Positions 10,126 through 19,798 of a DNA stretch of 64,000 nucleotides are shown in pieces. Under the pieces are notes generated by a model. That model ran no database searches. It was not told where the DNA came from and saw only the letters and a program-made list of their open reading frames with translations. Source of the DNA: Actinokineospora terrae (lineage in GTDB: Bacteria; Actinomycetota; Actinomycetes; Mycobacteriales; Pseudonocardiaceae); assembly GCF_900111175.1 (NCBI RefSeq), contig NZ_FOGI01000005.1, forward strand, positions 310,001 to 374,000. Reading direction: 5' to 3'. Positions within the stretch are counted from its first letter, which is position 1; each line of letters begins with the position of its first letter. The position numbers and the translations under genes are program-made.

Positions 10126-10666
10126 CGGTAGCAGGCCTCCAACATCGCTGATGGACTTGCTGGTGGTGTGCCGCGGCGTGTGGGGACTCCACACGAAACG
10201 GGCCTTGACCCAACGGATGCTAGACCCGACGAGCGGAGCGCACCCAACCCGCCGATCCCCTCTGTGACGGACGAGACACGCACCCGAGCCCCGTCCCCCG
10301 CTGGTGGGGCCACTGCGCCCGGGCCGCTCGGCGGATCCGGTGACGCAGCGTGGCGAGCGCCGCCCGGTTGCGGACCGAGTGGTGCTGAATCGATTCCGGC
10401 CCACCCCTGTTCCACCGCCGCCGCCCCCTACCGGCGACCCCTATCCGTCCACTGAGGACCGACAACGGCGCCGGTCAGGCGGCGGGGGGTCGCTGACCAG
10501 CCGCCCCGCCACCCGGTCGGGTCGCCGAGTGGCCACCCCGGGTGGTGTCAACCAACAATTGGGTCACACCCTGCGTCGTGCCGGGGAAAGGTCTGTACCG
10601 GGGAGTACGGTCCTGCGGAACGACAGCGTCTGGCGAGGACGCGTGGAGATCCGGAAGGAGAAAGCC
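10126..10666. other. divergent regulatory gap between sdhC and the BMP lipoprotein gene
   Basis: 540 bases with no supportable gene. It must carry promoters for both the sdh operon (leftwards) and the nucleoside transporter operon (rightwards). On the minus strand TTGACA occurs at 10546-10551, but I could not pair it with a good -10 box. GGTGTCAACC and GGGTCACACC at about 10544-10569 form a loose inverted repeat around AACAATT that could be an operator. Confidence 0.45.
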
Positions 10667-11731
10667 TTGCGCCGAATGCGGGGACTTCGTCTCGCGGCTG
10701 GCCTGATGGCGCTGGGGCTCACCCTGGCGGCCTGCGGCTCCAAGAACGACAGCGGCTCCGGTGGGACCACCACGGGCGGCGGCACCAGCCAGGCCGCCGC
10801 GAAGCTCAAGATCGGGTTGGCCTACGACATCGGCGGCCGGGGCGACCAGTCGTTCAACGACTCGGCGGCGCGCGGCCTGGACAAGGCCAAGTCCGAGTTC
10901 GGCATCGACGTCAAGGAGCTGGAGGCGGCGGCTGGCGAGACCGACGCCCAGAAGGAAGACCGGCTGCGCCAGCTCGCCGAGGGCGGCTACACCACCATCA
11001 TCGCGGTCGGCTTCGCCTACGAGACCGCGGTCGAGAAGACCGCCAAGGACTTCCCCGAGGTCAAGTTCGCCATCATCGACAGCGCGGGCCCCTCGGCCGA
11101 CAACGTCGCGAACCTGACCTTCGCCGAGCAGGAGGGCTCCTTCCTGGTCGGGGTGGCCGCCGCGCTCAAGAGCAAGACCGGCAACGTCGGGTTCATCGGC
11201 GGGGTCAACGTCCCGCTGATCCAGAAGTTCGAGGTCGGCTTCACCGCGGGCGTCAAGGCCGCCAAGGCCGACGCGACCGTGCAGGTCAAGTACCTGACCC
11301 AGCCGCCGGACTTCACCGGCTTCAACGACCCGGCCAAGGGCGAGACCGCGGCCAAGGGCATGTTCGACGCGGGCGCCGACATCGTCTACGCGGCGGCGGG
11401 CGGCTCGGGCAACGGCGTGTTCAAGACCGCCAAGGCCAACGGCAAGTTCGGCATCGGCGTCGACTCCGACCAGTACAACCTGCCCGCGCTCGCCGACGTC
11501 AAGGACGTCATCATCACCTCGATGATCAAGGAGGTGGACGTCGCGGTGTACGACTTCATCACCTCGGTCAAGGACGGCAAGTTCGCCAAGGGCGAGAAGG
11601 TCTACGACCTCAAGGCCGGTGGCATCGACTACGCCACCAGCGGCGGCAAGATCGACGACATCAAGTCCAAGATCGACGAGTACAAGGCCAAGATCACCTC
11701 GGGCGAGATCAAGGTCCCGTCGACCAAGTAA
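10667..11731 (+). CDS. BMP-family lipoprotein, nucleoside ABC transporter substrate-binding protein
   Basis: Captures nucleosides outside the membrane for the ABC importer encoded downstream. 354 residues with a signal peptide and lipobox (LTLAACGSK), a Gly/Thr/Ser linker, and a periplasmic-binding fold beginning KIGLAYDIGGRGDQSFND, a hallmark of the Bmp/PnrA/BmpA group. The TTG at 10667 has a GGAAGGAG site 6 bases upstream (10652-10660); an ATG at 10676 is too far from it. First gene of a six-gene operon that includes cdd and deoA, which supports a nucleoside ligand. Confidence 0.9.
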   Translation: MRRMRGLRLAAGLMALGLTLAACGSKNDSGSGGTTTGGGTSQAAAKLKIGLAYDIGGRGDQSFNDSAARGLDKAKSEFGIDVKELEAAAGETDAQKEDRLRQLAEGGYTTIIAVGFAYETAVEKTAKDFPEVKFAIIDSAGPSADNVANLTFAEQEGSFLVGVAAALKSKTGNVGFIGGVNVPLIQKFEVGFTAGVKAAKADATVQVKYLTQPPDFTGFNDPAKGETAAKGMFDAGADIVYAAAGGSGNGVFKTAKANGKFGIGVDSDQYNLPALADVKDVIITSMIKEVDVAVYDFITSVKDGKFAKGEKVYDLKAGGIDYATSGGKIDDIKSKIDEYKAKITSGEIKVPSTK

Positions 11732-11828
11732 GCGGGCCCCACTCGCCGACGGACCCGGGTCCCGCCCACCAGCGGCCCCGGGTCCGTCGCGCTATCCAGC
11801 CCGTCCCCACAGCGACAAGGATTCGGCC

Positions 11829-13373
11829 GTGTCAACGGAGCCACCAGCGGGCGGTGCGCCCGCCCCAGCCGTCCAGCTGTCCGCGATCACCAAGCGGTTC
11901 CCCGGCGTCGTCGCCAACTCCGACGTCAACATCACCGTCCGGGCGGGCACCGTGCACGCCATCGTGGGGGAGAACGGCGCGGGCAAGTCCACCCTGATGA
12001 AGATCCTCTACGGCATGCAGCAGCCGGACGAGGGAACCATCGCCGTCAACGGCGCGCCGGTGAGCTTCTCCTCGCCCGCCGACGCCATCCGCGCCGGGAT
12101 CGGCATGGTGCACCAGCACTTCATGCTCGCGGACAACCTCACCGTCCTGGAGAACGTGGTGCTGGGCAGCGAGCCGCGCAAGGGCGTCGCGCTCGACTTC
12201 GGCACCGCGCGGGCCCGCATCGCCGAGATCTCCGCCGCCTACGGCCTCGGCGTCGACCCCGACCGGCTGGTCGACGACCTCGGCGTCGGCGAGCGGCAGC
12301 GGGTGGAGATCCTCAAGGTGCTCTACCGGGGCGCCCGCACGCTGATCCTGGACGAGCCGACCGCGGTGCTGGTGCCGCAGGAGGTCGACGAGCTGTTCGG
12401 CAACCTGCGCGACCTCAAGGCCGAGGGCCTGACCATCCTGTTCATCTCGCACAAGCTGGACGAGGTGCTCTCGGTCGCCGACGACATCACGGTCATCCGG
12501 CGCGGGACGACGGTCGCGAGCGTCTCGCCCGAGGGGGTCACGGCGCGCAAGCTGGCCGAGTTGATGGTCGGTAGCGCACTCCCGGTCCCGGAGCTGCGCG
12601 AGTCCACAGTGACCGATGACGCTGTCTTGACTGTCAGCGGTCTTACCGTCGTCGGCGCCGATGGCCGTACCGTGCTCGACAACGTGTCCTTCACGATCCA
12701 CGCCGGTGAAGTCCTTGGCATCGCGGGCGTTGAGGGCAACGGGCAGGCTGAGCTGGTCGAGGCTCTTATGGGCATCAGGTCGTGCAACACCGGCAGGATC
12801 GTCTTGTCCGGTCGGGACATCACGCGCGCGACGACCCGTCACCGCCGTGAAGCCGGTATCGGCTACATCCCCGAGGACCGCCACCGCCAGGGTCTGCTGC
12901 TGGAGGCGCCCCTGTGGGAGAACCGGATCCTCGGGCACCAGACCAGCGCCCCCAACGTGCGCGGGCCGCTGCTCGACCGCAAGGGCGCCAAGCGCGACAC
13001 CGAGCGCATCGTCGACGAGTACGACGTCCGCACCCCCGGCATCGACGTCAACGCCTCCGCGCTCTCCGGCGGCAACCAGCAGAAGCTCATCGTGGGCCGG
13101 GAGATGAGCGGCTCCCCGGTGCTGCTGATCGCCTCGCACCCCACCCGCGGCGTGGACGTCGGCGCGCAGGCCGCCATCTGGGAGCACATCCGCCGCGCCC
13201 GCGCCGAGCAGCTCGCGGTCCTGCTCATCTCCGCCGACCTCGACGAGCTGATCGGCATGTCCGACACCCTGTCGGTGATCCTGCGCGGCAGGTTCGTCGC
13301 CGACCACGACCCGGCGACGGTGACCCCGGAGCAGCTCGGCTCCGCGATGACCGGCGCGGGGAGGGAAGACTGA
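11829..13373 (+). CDS. nucleoside ABC transporter ATP-binding protein (tandem ATPase domains)
   Basis: 514 residues with two ABC domains. The first has a complete Walker A (GENGAGKST), a signature-like GVGERQRVEI and Walker B LILDEPTAVL. The second has EGNGQAEL in place of Walker A and a signature LSGGNQQK, with the Walker B region degenerate (VLLIASHPTRGVD). This asymmetric arrangement is usual for the sugar/nucleoside (RbsA/YufO-like) ATPases. GTG start at 11829. The stop shares TGATG with the next gene. Confidence 0.92.
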   Translation: MSTEPPAGGAPAPAVQLSAITKRFPGVVANSDVNITVRAGTVHAIVGENGAGKSTLMKILYGMQQPDEGTIAVNGAPVSFSSPADAIRAGIGMVHQHFMLADNLTVLENVVLGSEPRKGVALDFGTARARIAEISAAYGLGVDPDRLVDDLGVGERQRVEILKVLYRGARTLILDEPTAVLVPQEVDELFGNLRDLKAEGLTILFISHKLDEVLSVADDITVIRRGTTVASVSPEGVTARKLAELMVGSALPVPELRESTVTDDAVLTVSGLTVVGADGRTVLDNVSFTIHAGEVLGIAGVEGNGQAELVEALMGIRSCNTGRIVLSGRDITRATTRHRREAGIGYIPEDRHRQGLLLEAPLWENRILGHQTSAPNVRGPLLDRKGAKRDTERIVDEYDVRTPGIDVNASALSGGNQQKLIVGREMSGSPVLLIASHPTRGVDVGAQAAIWEHIRRARAEQLAVLLISADLDELIGMSDTLSVILRGRFVADHDPATVTPEQLGSAMTGAGRED

Positions 13374-14491
13374 TGCGCAACCTCACCGCCCGCTCCGTCC
13401 TGCTCGGGCTCGCCGCCCCGCTGGGCGCGCTGGTGTTCGCCGCCCTGGTCTGCGGGATCATCCTGGCCGCCACCGGGAACTCGCCGATCGACACCGTGGA
13501 CGCGATGGCCACCGCGGCGCAGCGGCCGCGGACCCTGGTCAACTCGCTCAACAGCGCCACCGTCTACTACCTGGCCGCGGTCGCCGTCGCGATCGGGTTC
13601 CGGATGAAGCTGTTCAACATCGGCGTCGACGGGCAGTACCGGCTCGCCGCGATGCTCTCCGCCGCGCTCGCCGGTGCCGCGTTCATGGACAACCTGCCCT
13701 CGTTCCTGCGGATCGCGCTGACCATCGGCGTGGCGATGCTGGTCGGCGCGGGCTGGGCCGGGCTCGCCGCGCTGCTCAAGGTCACCAGGGGCGTGTCCGA
13801 GGTGATCTCGACGATCATGCTCAACGCCATCGCCACCTACCTGGTGTCCTACCTGCTCAACCCGGCCCGGTTGGCCGAGACCACGCCGGGCAGCAACAAC
13901 ATCGGCACCGCGAAGATCACCGAGGGCGGCCAGGTGCCGGGCATCGAGGTGTCGGGGTCGTCGACCAAGGTGTTCGGGCTGGTCGTGCTGGCCGCGGTCG
14001 TCGGGTTTGTGTACTGGTTCGTGTTGTCGCGCACGAAGTTCGGGTTCGAACTGAAGGCGACAGGGCTATCGGAGTCCGCGGCGGTGGCCAGCGGTGTCAG
14101 CGTGAAGAAGATGGTCGTCATCTCCATGCTGCTGTCGGGGGCGGTCGCCGGGCTCGTAGGCATGCCGCAGTTGCTCGGCTCCTCTTACACGTACTCGCTG
14201 GACTTCCCGCCTGGGCTGGGGTTCGTCGGTATCGCTGTCGCGCTGCTGGGGCGCAACCACCCGGTGGGCATGATGGTCGCCGCGCTGCTGTGGGGCTTCC
14301 TGGACAACGCCGCCAACGCGCTGGACATCTCCGGGGTGCCGCGCGAGATCGTGCTGATCATGCAGGGCGTGATCGTGCTGTCGGTCGTGGTCGCGTACGA
14401 ACTGGTTCGCCGCTACCGGGTCCGCGCTGAGCAACAGGCCGTGGGCAAGGCGCTCGGTCGCACCAAGACGCTTGAGGAGGTGTCCGCATGA
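13373..14491 (+). CDS. nucleoside ABC transporter permease 1
   Basis: 372 residues, about nine or ten membrane helices, member of the branched-chain/ribose-type permease family (YufP-like). The conserved cytoplasmic coupling-loop motif appears as ATGLSESAAVASGVSVKKM. FNIGVDGQYRLAAM near residue 80 corresponds to the conserved NIG-x-x-GQ segment. It is coupled to the ATPase gene by TGATG and to the second permease by ATGA. Confidence 0.9.
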   Translation: MRNLTARSVLLGLAAPLGALVFAALVCGIILAATGNSPIDTVDAMATAAQRPRTLVNSLNSATVYYLAAVAVAIGFRMKLFNIGVDGQYRLAAMLSAALAGAAFMDNLPSFLRIALTIGVAMLVGAGWAGLAALLKVTRGVSEVISTIMLNAIATYLVSYLLNPARLAETTPGSNNIGTAKITEGGQVPGIEVSGSSTKVFGLVVLAAVVGFVYWFVLSRTKFGFELKATGLSESAAVASGVSVKKMVVISMLLSGAVAGLVGMPQLLGSSYTYSLDFPPGLGFVGIAVALLGRNHPVGMMVAALLWGFLDNAANALDISGVPREIVLIMQGVIVLSVVVAYELVRRYRVRAEQQAVGKALGRTKTLEEVSA

Positions 14492-15744
14492 CCGTCGGCG
14501 GACTGTCCGTGGGGCTGGAGACGACCCCCACGCGGCGCGGCAAGCGGTTGTCGCCCATGGTCTACCTGCTCGTCGCGGTGGGCGCCCTGCTTGTGCTGTC
14601 GGCCGTGCGGGCCCTGAGCGGCGCGACGGACCTGACGTCCTCTGGGACCGTGCAAGCTGCGCTGACGGCAGCGGTACCTCTCGCTATGGCCGCTCTCGCG
14701 GGCCTCTGGGCCGAACGCGCGGGCGTGGTCAACATCGGCCTCGAAGGCATGATGGTTCTAGGCACGTTCGGCGCCGGTTACGCGGGCTACCAGTGGGGGC
14801 CGTGGGCGGGCGTGGTGTTCGGCCTGTTCTTGGGAATCGTCGGCGGTCTGCTGCATGCGGTCGCGACTGTCACCTTCGGCGTGGACCACATCATCTCCGG
14901 TGTCGCCATCAACCTCTTGGCCCCAGGGGCCGCGTTGTTCCTGTCGAAGCTGTACTTCGCTGACGCGCCAGGTGGCGGTCAGAAGCAGTCGCCGCGCATT
15001 GAAGACGCGGCGAAGGTGACGCTGCCTGGCTTCTCGGACCTGATGGGGACTATCGAGGGCAAGAGGTGGTTCTTCGTGTCGGACCTCGCGGGCGTGCTGC
15101 GCGGTCTTACGACGGAGATCTCGCTGCTCACGCTGCTCGCCGTAGTGTTGATCGTCGCCACCGGGTGGGTGCTGTGGCGGACGCCGTTCGGGCTGCGGCT
15201 GCGGTCCTGCGGCGAGTCGCCTTCGGCCGCCGAGTCGCTGGGCGTGAACGTCTACAAGTACAAGTACCTCGCGGTGACCGCCTCGGGTGCGTTCGCCGGG
15301 CTCGGTGGGGCGTTCCTCGCGGTGAGCTCCGGGCAGTTCCGGGACGGGCAGACCGGTGGGCGCGGGTTCATCGGCCTCGCGGCCATGATCTTCGGCAACT
15401 GGCGGCCGGGCGGGCTGGCCACCGGCGCCGGGCTGTTCGGGTACACCGACGCGATGGCGTTGCGCGGCTCTAACGCCGTGCACGCGCTCTTGCTGCTGCT
15501 CGGGATCGCGCTGGTGGTCGTCGCGGTGCTGCAGTACCGGTCGGGCCACAACGTGCTGTCCGGGGTCGCGGCCGTGATCGGCGTGCTGTTCGGGTGGTGG
15601 TACTTCACCAGCGACCAGGTGCCGCCGGAGTTGATCGGCGCGGCCCCGTACGTGGTGACGCTGCTGGTGCTCGGGTTGGCCTCGCAGCGCTTGCGACCGC
15701 CCAAGTTCGTCGGTGAGCCCTACCGGAAGGGGCACGCGGTATGA
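14488..15744 (+). CDS. nucleoside ABC transporter permease 2
   Basis: 418 residues, paralogue of the preceding permease (YufQ-like), with about ten helices. ERAGVVNIGLEGMMVLG is the family signature. The coupling loop reads RSCGESPSAAESLGVNVYKY. The N-terminal about 35 residues are polar and cytoplasmic. Overlaps the upstream permease by ATGA and the cytidine deaminase gene by ATGA, so the transporter and salvage enzymes are translated as one coupled unit. Confidence 0.9.
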   Translation: MTVGGLSVGLETTPTRRGKRLSPMVYLLVAVGALLVLSAVRALSGATDLTSSGTVQAALTAAVPLAMAALAGLWAERAGVVNIGLEGMMVLGTFGAGYAGYQWGPWAGVVFGLFLGIVGGLLHAVATVTFGVDHIISGVAINLLAPGAALFLSKLYFADAPGGGQKQSPRIEDAAKVTLPGFSDLMGTIEGKRWFFVSDLAGVLRGLTTEISLLTLLAVVLIVATGWVLWRTPFGLRLRSCGESPSAAESLGVNVYKYKYLAVTASGAFAGLGGAFLAVSSGQFRDGQTGGRGFIGLAAMIFGNWRPGGLATGAGLFGYTDAMALRGSNAVHALLLLLGIALVVVAVLQYRSGHNVLSGVAAVIGVLFGWWYFTSDQVPPELIGAAPYVVTLLVLGLASQRLRPPKFVGEPYRKGHAV

Positions 15745-16139
15745 CGATCGACTGGGACTCACTGCGTGCGTCAGCGGTATCGGCGGCTGCGCTGGCTTAC
15801 TGCCCCTATTCGGGGCTTCAGGTTGGCGCGGCAGCTCTGGTCGACGATGGTCGGATCATCACCGGGTGCAACGTCGAGAACGCCTCTTACGGCCTGGCGT
15901 TGTGCGCTGAGTGCACCCTGGCTGGCCAGTTGAGGCTGACTGGCGGCGGTCGGCTTGTCGCGCTCGCTTGTCGTAGCGGCACGGGTGAGCTGTTGATGCC
16001 CTGTGGCCGCTGTCGTCAGGTCATATACGAGCTCGGTGGCCCTGACTGCCTGGTCGACACACCTGACGGTCCGCAGCCGATGACCGTCGTCCTGCCGCAC
16101 GCGTTCGGTCCGCACGACCTGCCCGCGAAAGGGGCCTGA
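15741..16139 (+). CDS. cdd: cytidine deaminase
   Basis: Converts cytidine and deoxycytidine to uridine and deoxyuridine. 132 residues, the usual size for the homotetrameric enzyme. CPYSGLQVGAA and GCNVENASYGLALCAE supply the substrate loop and the catalytic C-A-E zinc site. PCGRCRQV gives the other two zinc cysteines (PCxxC). Coupled by ATGA to the permease and by TGATG to deoA. Confidence 0.95.
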   Translation: MTIDWDSLRASAVSAAALAYCPYSGLQVGAAALVDDGRIITGCNVENASYGLALCAECTLAGQLRLTGGGRLVALACRSGTGELLMPCGRCRQVIYELGGPDCLVDTPDGPQPMTVVLPHAFGPHDLPAKGA

Positions 16140-17413
16140 TGTTCACCGCCATCGACGTCATCCGCGCGAAGCGGGACGGGCACCGGCTCACCGACGACCA
16201 GATCGACTGGGTCGTCGACGCCTACACCCGGGGCGTGGTCGCCGACGAGCAGATGTCCGCGCTGGCGATGGCGGTGTACCTCAACGGGATGGACGCGGCC
16301 GAGACCGCGCGCTGGACCTCGGCGATGGTCGACTCCGGTGAGGTGCTGTCGCTGGAAGTCGACCGGCCGACCGTGGACAAGCACTCGACCGGCGGGGTCG
16401 GCGACAAGATCACGCTGCCGCTGGCGCCGCTGGTCGCCGCGTGCGGTGCGGCCGTCCCGCAGCTGTCCGGGCGGGGGCTCGGGCACACCGGCGGCACCCT
16501 GGACAAACTGGAGGCCATCCCCGGGTGGCGCGCGCAGCTGTCCGTCGACGAGATCCAGCGGCAGCTGAGCGAGGTCGGCGCGGTCATCTGCGCGGCGACC
16601 ACGGGGCTGGCGCCCGCGGATCGGAAGCTCTACGCGCTGCGCGACGTGACGGCCACGGTCGAGTCGATCCCGCTGATCGCCAGCTCGATCATGAGCAAGA
16701 AGCTCGCGGAAGGCGCGTCGGCGCTGGTGCTGGACGTGAAGTTCGGCTCCGGCGCGTTCATGAAGACCCTCACCGACGCCCGCCGCCTCGCCGACGCGCT
16801 GGTGTCCATCGGCCACGCCCACGGGGTGCGCACCTCGGCCCTGCTGACCGACATGTCGGTGCCGCTGGGCCGCGCGGTCGGCAACGCCGTCGAGGTCGCG
16901 GAGTCCATCGAGGTCCTCCAAGGCGGCGGCCCTTCCGATGTCGTCGAGCTGACCCTGGCCCTGGCCCGCGAGATGCTCGCCATGGCTGGTCTGTCCCATG
17001 TGGACCCAGCGGCTGTCCTCGCCTCCGGCCAGGCCTACGAGGTCTGGTCCCGCATGATCACCGCCCAGGGCGGCGACCCCACGGCCCCGCTACCCCGCCC
17101 CACCCACGTCCACACCGTGGTAGCCGAAACCGACGGCACCCTGTCCACACTGGACGCCTACGCCATAGGCGTAGCCGCCTGGCGCCTGGGCGCGGGCCGA
17201 GCCCGCAAAGAAGACCCCGTCCAGCCCGCCGCCGGAATCCTCTGCCACACCAAACCCGGCGACCCCGTCCGCGCGGGCGACCCCATCCTCGAACTCCACA
17301 CCAACACCCCCGAAGCCCTCCCCGCCGCGTTGGCGTCTCTAGAGGGCTCCTTCACCATCGGCACCACCGCCCCCGCCCCCCGCCCCCTGGTCGTCGACAC
17401 CATCCGCCCCTGA
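16139..17413 (+). CDS. deoA: thymidine phosphorylase
   Basis: Phosphorolyses thymidine and deoxyuridine to base plus deoxyribose-1-phosphate. 424 residues. KHSTGGVGDKITLPLAP is the phosphate-binding signature, GRGLGHTGGTLDKLE is the other family motif, and DVKFGSGAFM is conserved in the pyrimidine-nucleoside phosphorylases. The C-terminal domain ends with a G-D-P-V-x-x-G-D-P segment typical of the family. Last gene of the transporter-cdd-deoA operon. The third-position composition of the last 350 bases is extremely C-rich, but the frame is intact. Confidence 0.94.
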   Translation: MFTAIDVIRAKRDGHRLTDDQIDWVVDAYTRGVVADEQMSALAMAVYLNGMDAAETARWTSAMVDSGEVLSLEVDRPTVDKHSTGGVGDKITLPLAPLVAACGAAVPQLSGRGLGHTGGTLDKLEAIPGWRAQLSVDEIQRQLSEVGAVICAATTGLAPADRKLYALRDVTATVESIPLIASSIMSKKLAEGASALVLDVKFGSGAFMKTLTDARRLADALVSIGHAHGVRTSALLTDMSVPLGRAVGNAVEVAESIEVLQGGGPSDVVELTLALAREMLAMAGLSHVDPAAVLASGQAYEVWSRMITAQGGDPTAPLPRPTHVHTVVAETDGTLSTLDAYAIGVAAWRLGAGRARKEDPVQPAAGILCHTKPGDPVRAGDPILELHTNTPEALPAALASLEGSFTIGTTAPAPRPLVVDTIRP

Positions 17414-17480
17414 CCTCTCATGCCAGTACGCGATGGCGTCGCGGGTGGCCTTGGCATGCAGGCGATCGGGCGTCCACGGG

Positions 17481-18191
17481 CTACTCGGACTTGGTTGTGA
17501 TCAACGCGGCGAGGCCGTCGAGGATGCGGGCGAGGGCCCAGGCGAATTCGACGTCGGGGTGGTCGTCCTGGGTCATGACGGGGGTGGTGAGGATGGCCAG
17601 GAGGTGTGGGAAGTCTTGGGGGGGAAGGATTCTGCCTAGCGTTTGGGCGTAGGTGGGCATGAGGTTGTCCTGCGCGCCCAGGTCGTTGGCGAGGGTGGCG
17701 TCGTTGCGGGCCATGCCGCTGATCAGCAGGAGGGTGCTCATCTTCTCGGCGGCGGTCAGGGGGGTCGGCGAGAGGACGGCCAGGCCGGTCTCCAGCCAGC
17801 GGAGTTGGTGCGGGGTCACCGGGGGGCCGCTGATGGGGATGCGGACGGCCCAGGGGTGGGCGCGGTAGGCGCGTAGGCAGCCCCAGGCGAGTTCGGTGAG
17901 GGCGGGGCGCCAGTCCGACGAGGTGACCGCGGCGGCGTCGATGAAGATGGCGTCGGTCATCAGGGTCAGGAGTTCGTCCTTGGCCGAGACGTAGCGGTAC
18001 AGCGACATCGCGCTGGTGCCGAGTTCGCCCGCGACGCGGCTCATCGAGAGCGCGTCGAGCCCGTCGGCGTCGGCGACCGCCACCGCCGCGGCGACGATCC
18101 GGTCGAGGCTCAACGCGCGCTTGGGGCCGCGGGTCGGGCGCTGCGCGCCCCACGCCGCCTCGATGCTGGCCGGGAGTCCGGTATCGGTCAT
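17481..18191 (-). CDS. TetR-family transcriptional regulator
   Basis: 236 residues. The N-terminal helix-turn-helix region is LSLDRIVAAAVAVADAD through MSRVAGELGTSAMSLYRYV, and the C-terminal half matches the TetR_C (TetR/ActII) dimerisation type. The start at 18191 follows GAGGAC; a much longer in-frame extension overlaps the divergent exporter gene and is rejected. Its position back-to-back with an MFS exporter strongly suggests it represses that pump. Confidence 0.88.
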   Translation of the reverse strand: MTDTGLPASIEAAWGAQRPTRGPKRALSLDRIVAAAVAVADADGLDALSMSRVAGELGTSAMSLYRYVSAKDELLTLMTDAIFIDAAAVTSSDWRPALTELAWGCLRAYRAHPWAVRIPISGPPVTPHQLRWLETGLAVLSPTPLTAAEKMSTLLLISGMARNDATLANDLGAQDNLMPTYAQTLGRILPPQDFPHLLAILTTPVMTQDDHPDVEFAWALARILDGLAALITTKSE

Positions 18192-18212
18192 GTCCTCGTT
18201 CCCTGGATCGGC

Positions 18213-18242
18213 TTGACGTCCCACCCTACCTCTGCGTATAAC
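18213..18242 (+). promoter_or_regulatory. sigma-70-type promoter of the MFS exporter
   Basis: TTGACG (18213-18218), 18 bases, TATAAC (18237-18242) is a near-consensus housekeeping promoter in a locally AT-richer stretch. Downstream, ATAAAC occurs twice (18244-18249 and 18264-18269) before the start codon; this is where a TetR operator would be expected, although I see no clean palindrome. Confidence 0.65.
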
Positions 18243-18284
18243 ATAAACGAAAGTGCGTACGAGATAAACAGTGAGGGGTTGGCC

Positions 18285-19754
18285 ATGGTCGAGGGACGTG
18301 CCGGGCGCGGCGAGTGGATCGGGTTGGCCGTGCTGGTCCTGCCCTGCCTGCTGGTGTCGATGGACGTGAGCGTGCTGTTCTTCGCACTGCCGTTCATCAG
18401 CGCCGACCTGCAGCCCAGCGGCACCGAGCAGCTGTGGATCATGGATGTCTACGGGTTCGCGCTGGCCGGGCTGCTGATCACCATGGGCGCGCTCGGCGAC
18501 CGGATCGGGCGGCGCAGGCTGCTGCTGGTCGGCGCCACCGCGTTCGGGGCCGCGTCGGTGCTCGCGGCGTACTCCTGGTCGCCGGAGGTGCTGATCCTCA
18601 CCCGCGGCCTGCTCGGCGTCGCCGGGGCCACCCTGATGCCCTCCACGCTGTCGCTGATCCGCGCCATGTTCCACGACCCGGCGCAGCGCAAGACCGCCAT
18701 CGCGCTGTGGACCGGCGGCCTGACCCTCGGCGCCACCGTCGGCCCGATCGTCGGCGGCTTCCTGCTCGACCACTTCTGGTGGGGCTCGGCGTTCCTGATC
18801 AACGTGCCCGCCATGGTGCTGCTGCTGGTGATCGGCCCGTTCCTGCTGCCCGAGTACCGCAACCCCGCCGCTGGCCGGTTCGACCTGCGCGGCGCGCTGC
18901 TGTCGCTGGCCGCCGTGCTCGCGGTGATCTACGGCATCAAGAAGCTCGCGGTGGACGGCCTGGCCCCGGTGCCGGTCGCCGCCGTCGTGGTCGGCCTGCT
19001 GCTGGGCGCGGTGTTCGTGCAGGGGCAGCGCACCGGCCGCTCACCGCTGGTGGACGTGGCGCTGTTCCGGGTGCGGGCGTTCAGCGGGGCCGTGGTGGTC
19101 AACGTGGTGGCGATGTTCTGCTTCATCGGGTCGACCTTCTTCACCACCCAGTACCTGCAGCTGGTGCTCGGGATGCGCCCGTTCACCGCCGCGCTCTGGT
19201 CGCTGGCCGCGATGCCGCTGATCATCGTCGCGATGACCGTCACCGGGATCCTCGCCAACCGGGTCCGGGTCGCCGCGCTGGTCGCCACCGGGCTGGTGGT
19301 CCTCGCGTCCGCCTTCGCCGTGCTGACCCAGCTCACCCCGTCGTCCCCGCTGTGGCTCGTGCTGCTGGGCGCGGGCGGCGTCGGCGCGGGTGTGCTGATG
19401 ACCACGTCGCTGACCTCCGACCTGATGCTCACCGCCGCCCCTGCGGAGCACGCGGGAGCCGCCTCTGCTGTGTCCGAGACCGCGAGTGAACTCGGTGGCG
19501 CACTGGGCATGGCGATCCTCGGCACCATCGGCGCGGCGATCTACCACGCGGATCTTCCGGCTGGTCCTTCGACGCTGGGGGAGGCTACGGCTACTGGGGA
19601 TTCCGCTCTGGTTGCGGTGGCGCGGGAGGCCTTCACCCACGGGTTAACCGTGACCGCGACCGTTACTGCTGCGGTCGCAGCATTGCTGGCCGTCTTCGCT
19701 TATCGCGCCCTGCGGCACATCCCGGTGACGGAGAAGGAAGCAGCGGCAGCCTGA
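18285..19754 (+). CDS. MFS drug exporter, DHA2 (14-helix) family
   Basis: 489 residues with about 14 membrane helices. MDVSVLFFALPFI is motif D1-like, GALGDRIGRRRLLLVG is MFS motif A, and the GGLTLGATVGPIVGGFLLD region is the antiporter motif C of proton-driven exporters such as EmrB and QacA. The ATG at 18285 has GAGGGG upstream. Divergent from the TetR gene, so probably inducible by its substrate. Confidence 0.9.
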   Translation: MVEGRAGRGEWIGLAVLVLPCLLVSMDVSVLFFALPFISADLQPSGTEQLWIMDVYGFALAGLLITMGALGDRIGRRRLLLVGATAFGAASVLAAYSWSPEVLILTRGLLGVAGATLMPSTLSLIRAMFHDPAQRKTAIALWTGGLTLGATVGPIVGGFLLDHFWWGSAFLINVPAMVLLLVIGPFLLPEYRNPAAGRFDLRGALLSLAAVLAVIYGIKKLAVDGLAPVPVAAVVVGLLLGAVFVQGQRTGRSPLVDVALFRVRAFSGAVVVNVVAMFCFIGSTFFTTQYLQLVLGMRPFTAALWSLAAMPLIIVAMTVTGILANRVRVAALVATGLVVLASAFAVLTQLTPSSPLWLVLLGAGGVGAGVLMTTSLTSDLMLTAAPAEHAGAASAVSETASELGGALGMAILGTIGAAIYHADLPAGPSTLGEATATGDSALVAVAREAFTHGLTVTATVTAAVAALLAVFAYRALRHIPVTEKEAAAA

Positions 19755-19798
19755 CCGGGTGGGCTCGACGTGGACTGGCTTTGTGCGGGGGCGGGGCC

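Noticed and set aside
10168..10455. Plus-strand frame of 95 codons in the sdhC-BMP gap
   Set aside because: Pro/Ala/Arg-rich translation, no ribosome site, overlaps sdhC promoter region; no sign of a real protein.
17419..17458. Hairpin CATGCCA...TGGCATG between deoA and the TetR gene
   Set aside because: Only 7 paired bases with a 26-base loop; too weak to call a terminator.
17481..18773. Extended form of the TetR gene
   Set aside because: The extra 194 codons overlap the divergent exporter and its promoter and have low-complexity composition; the start at 18191 gives a normal TetR protein.
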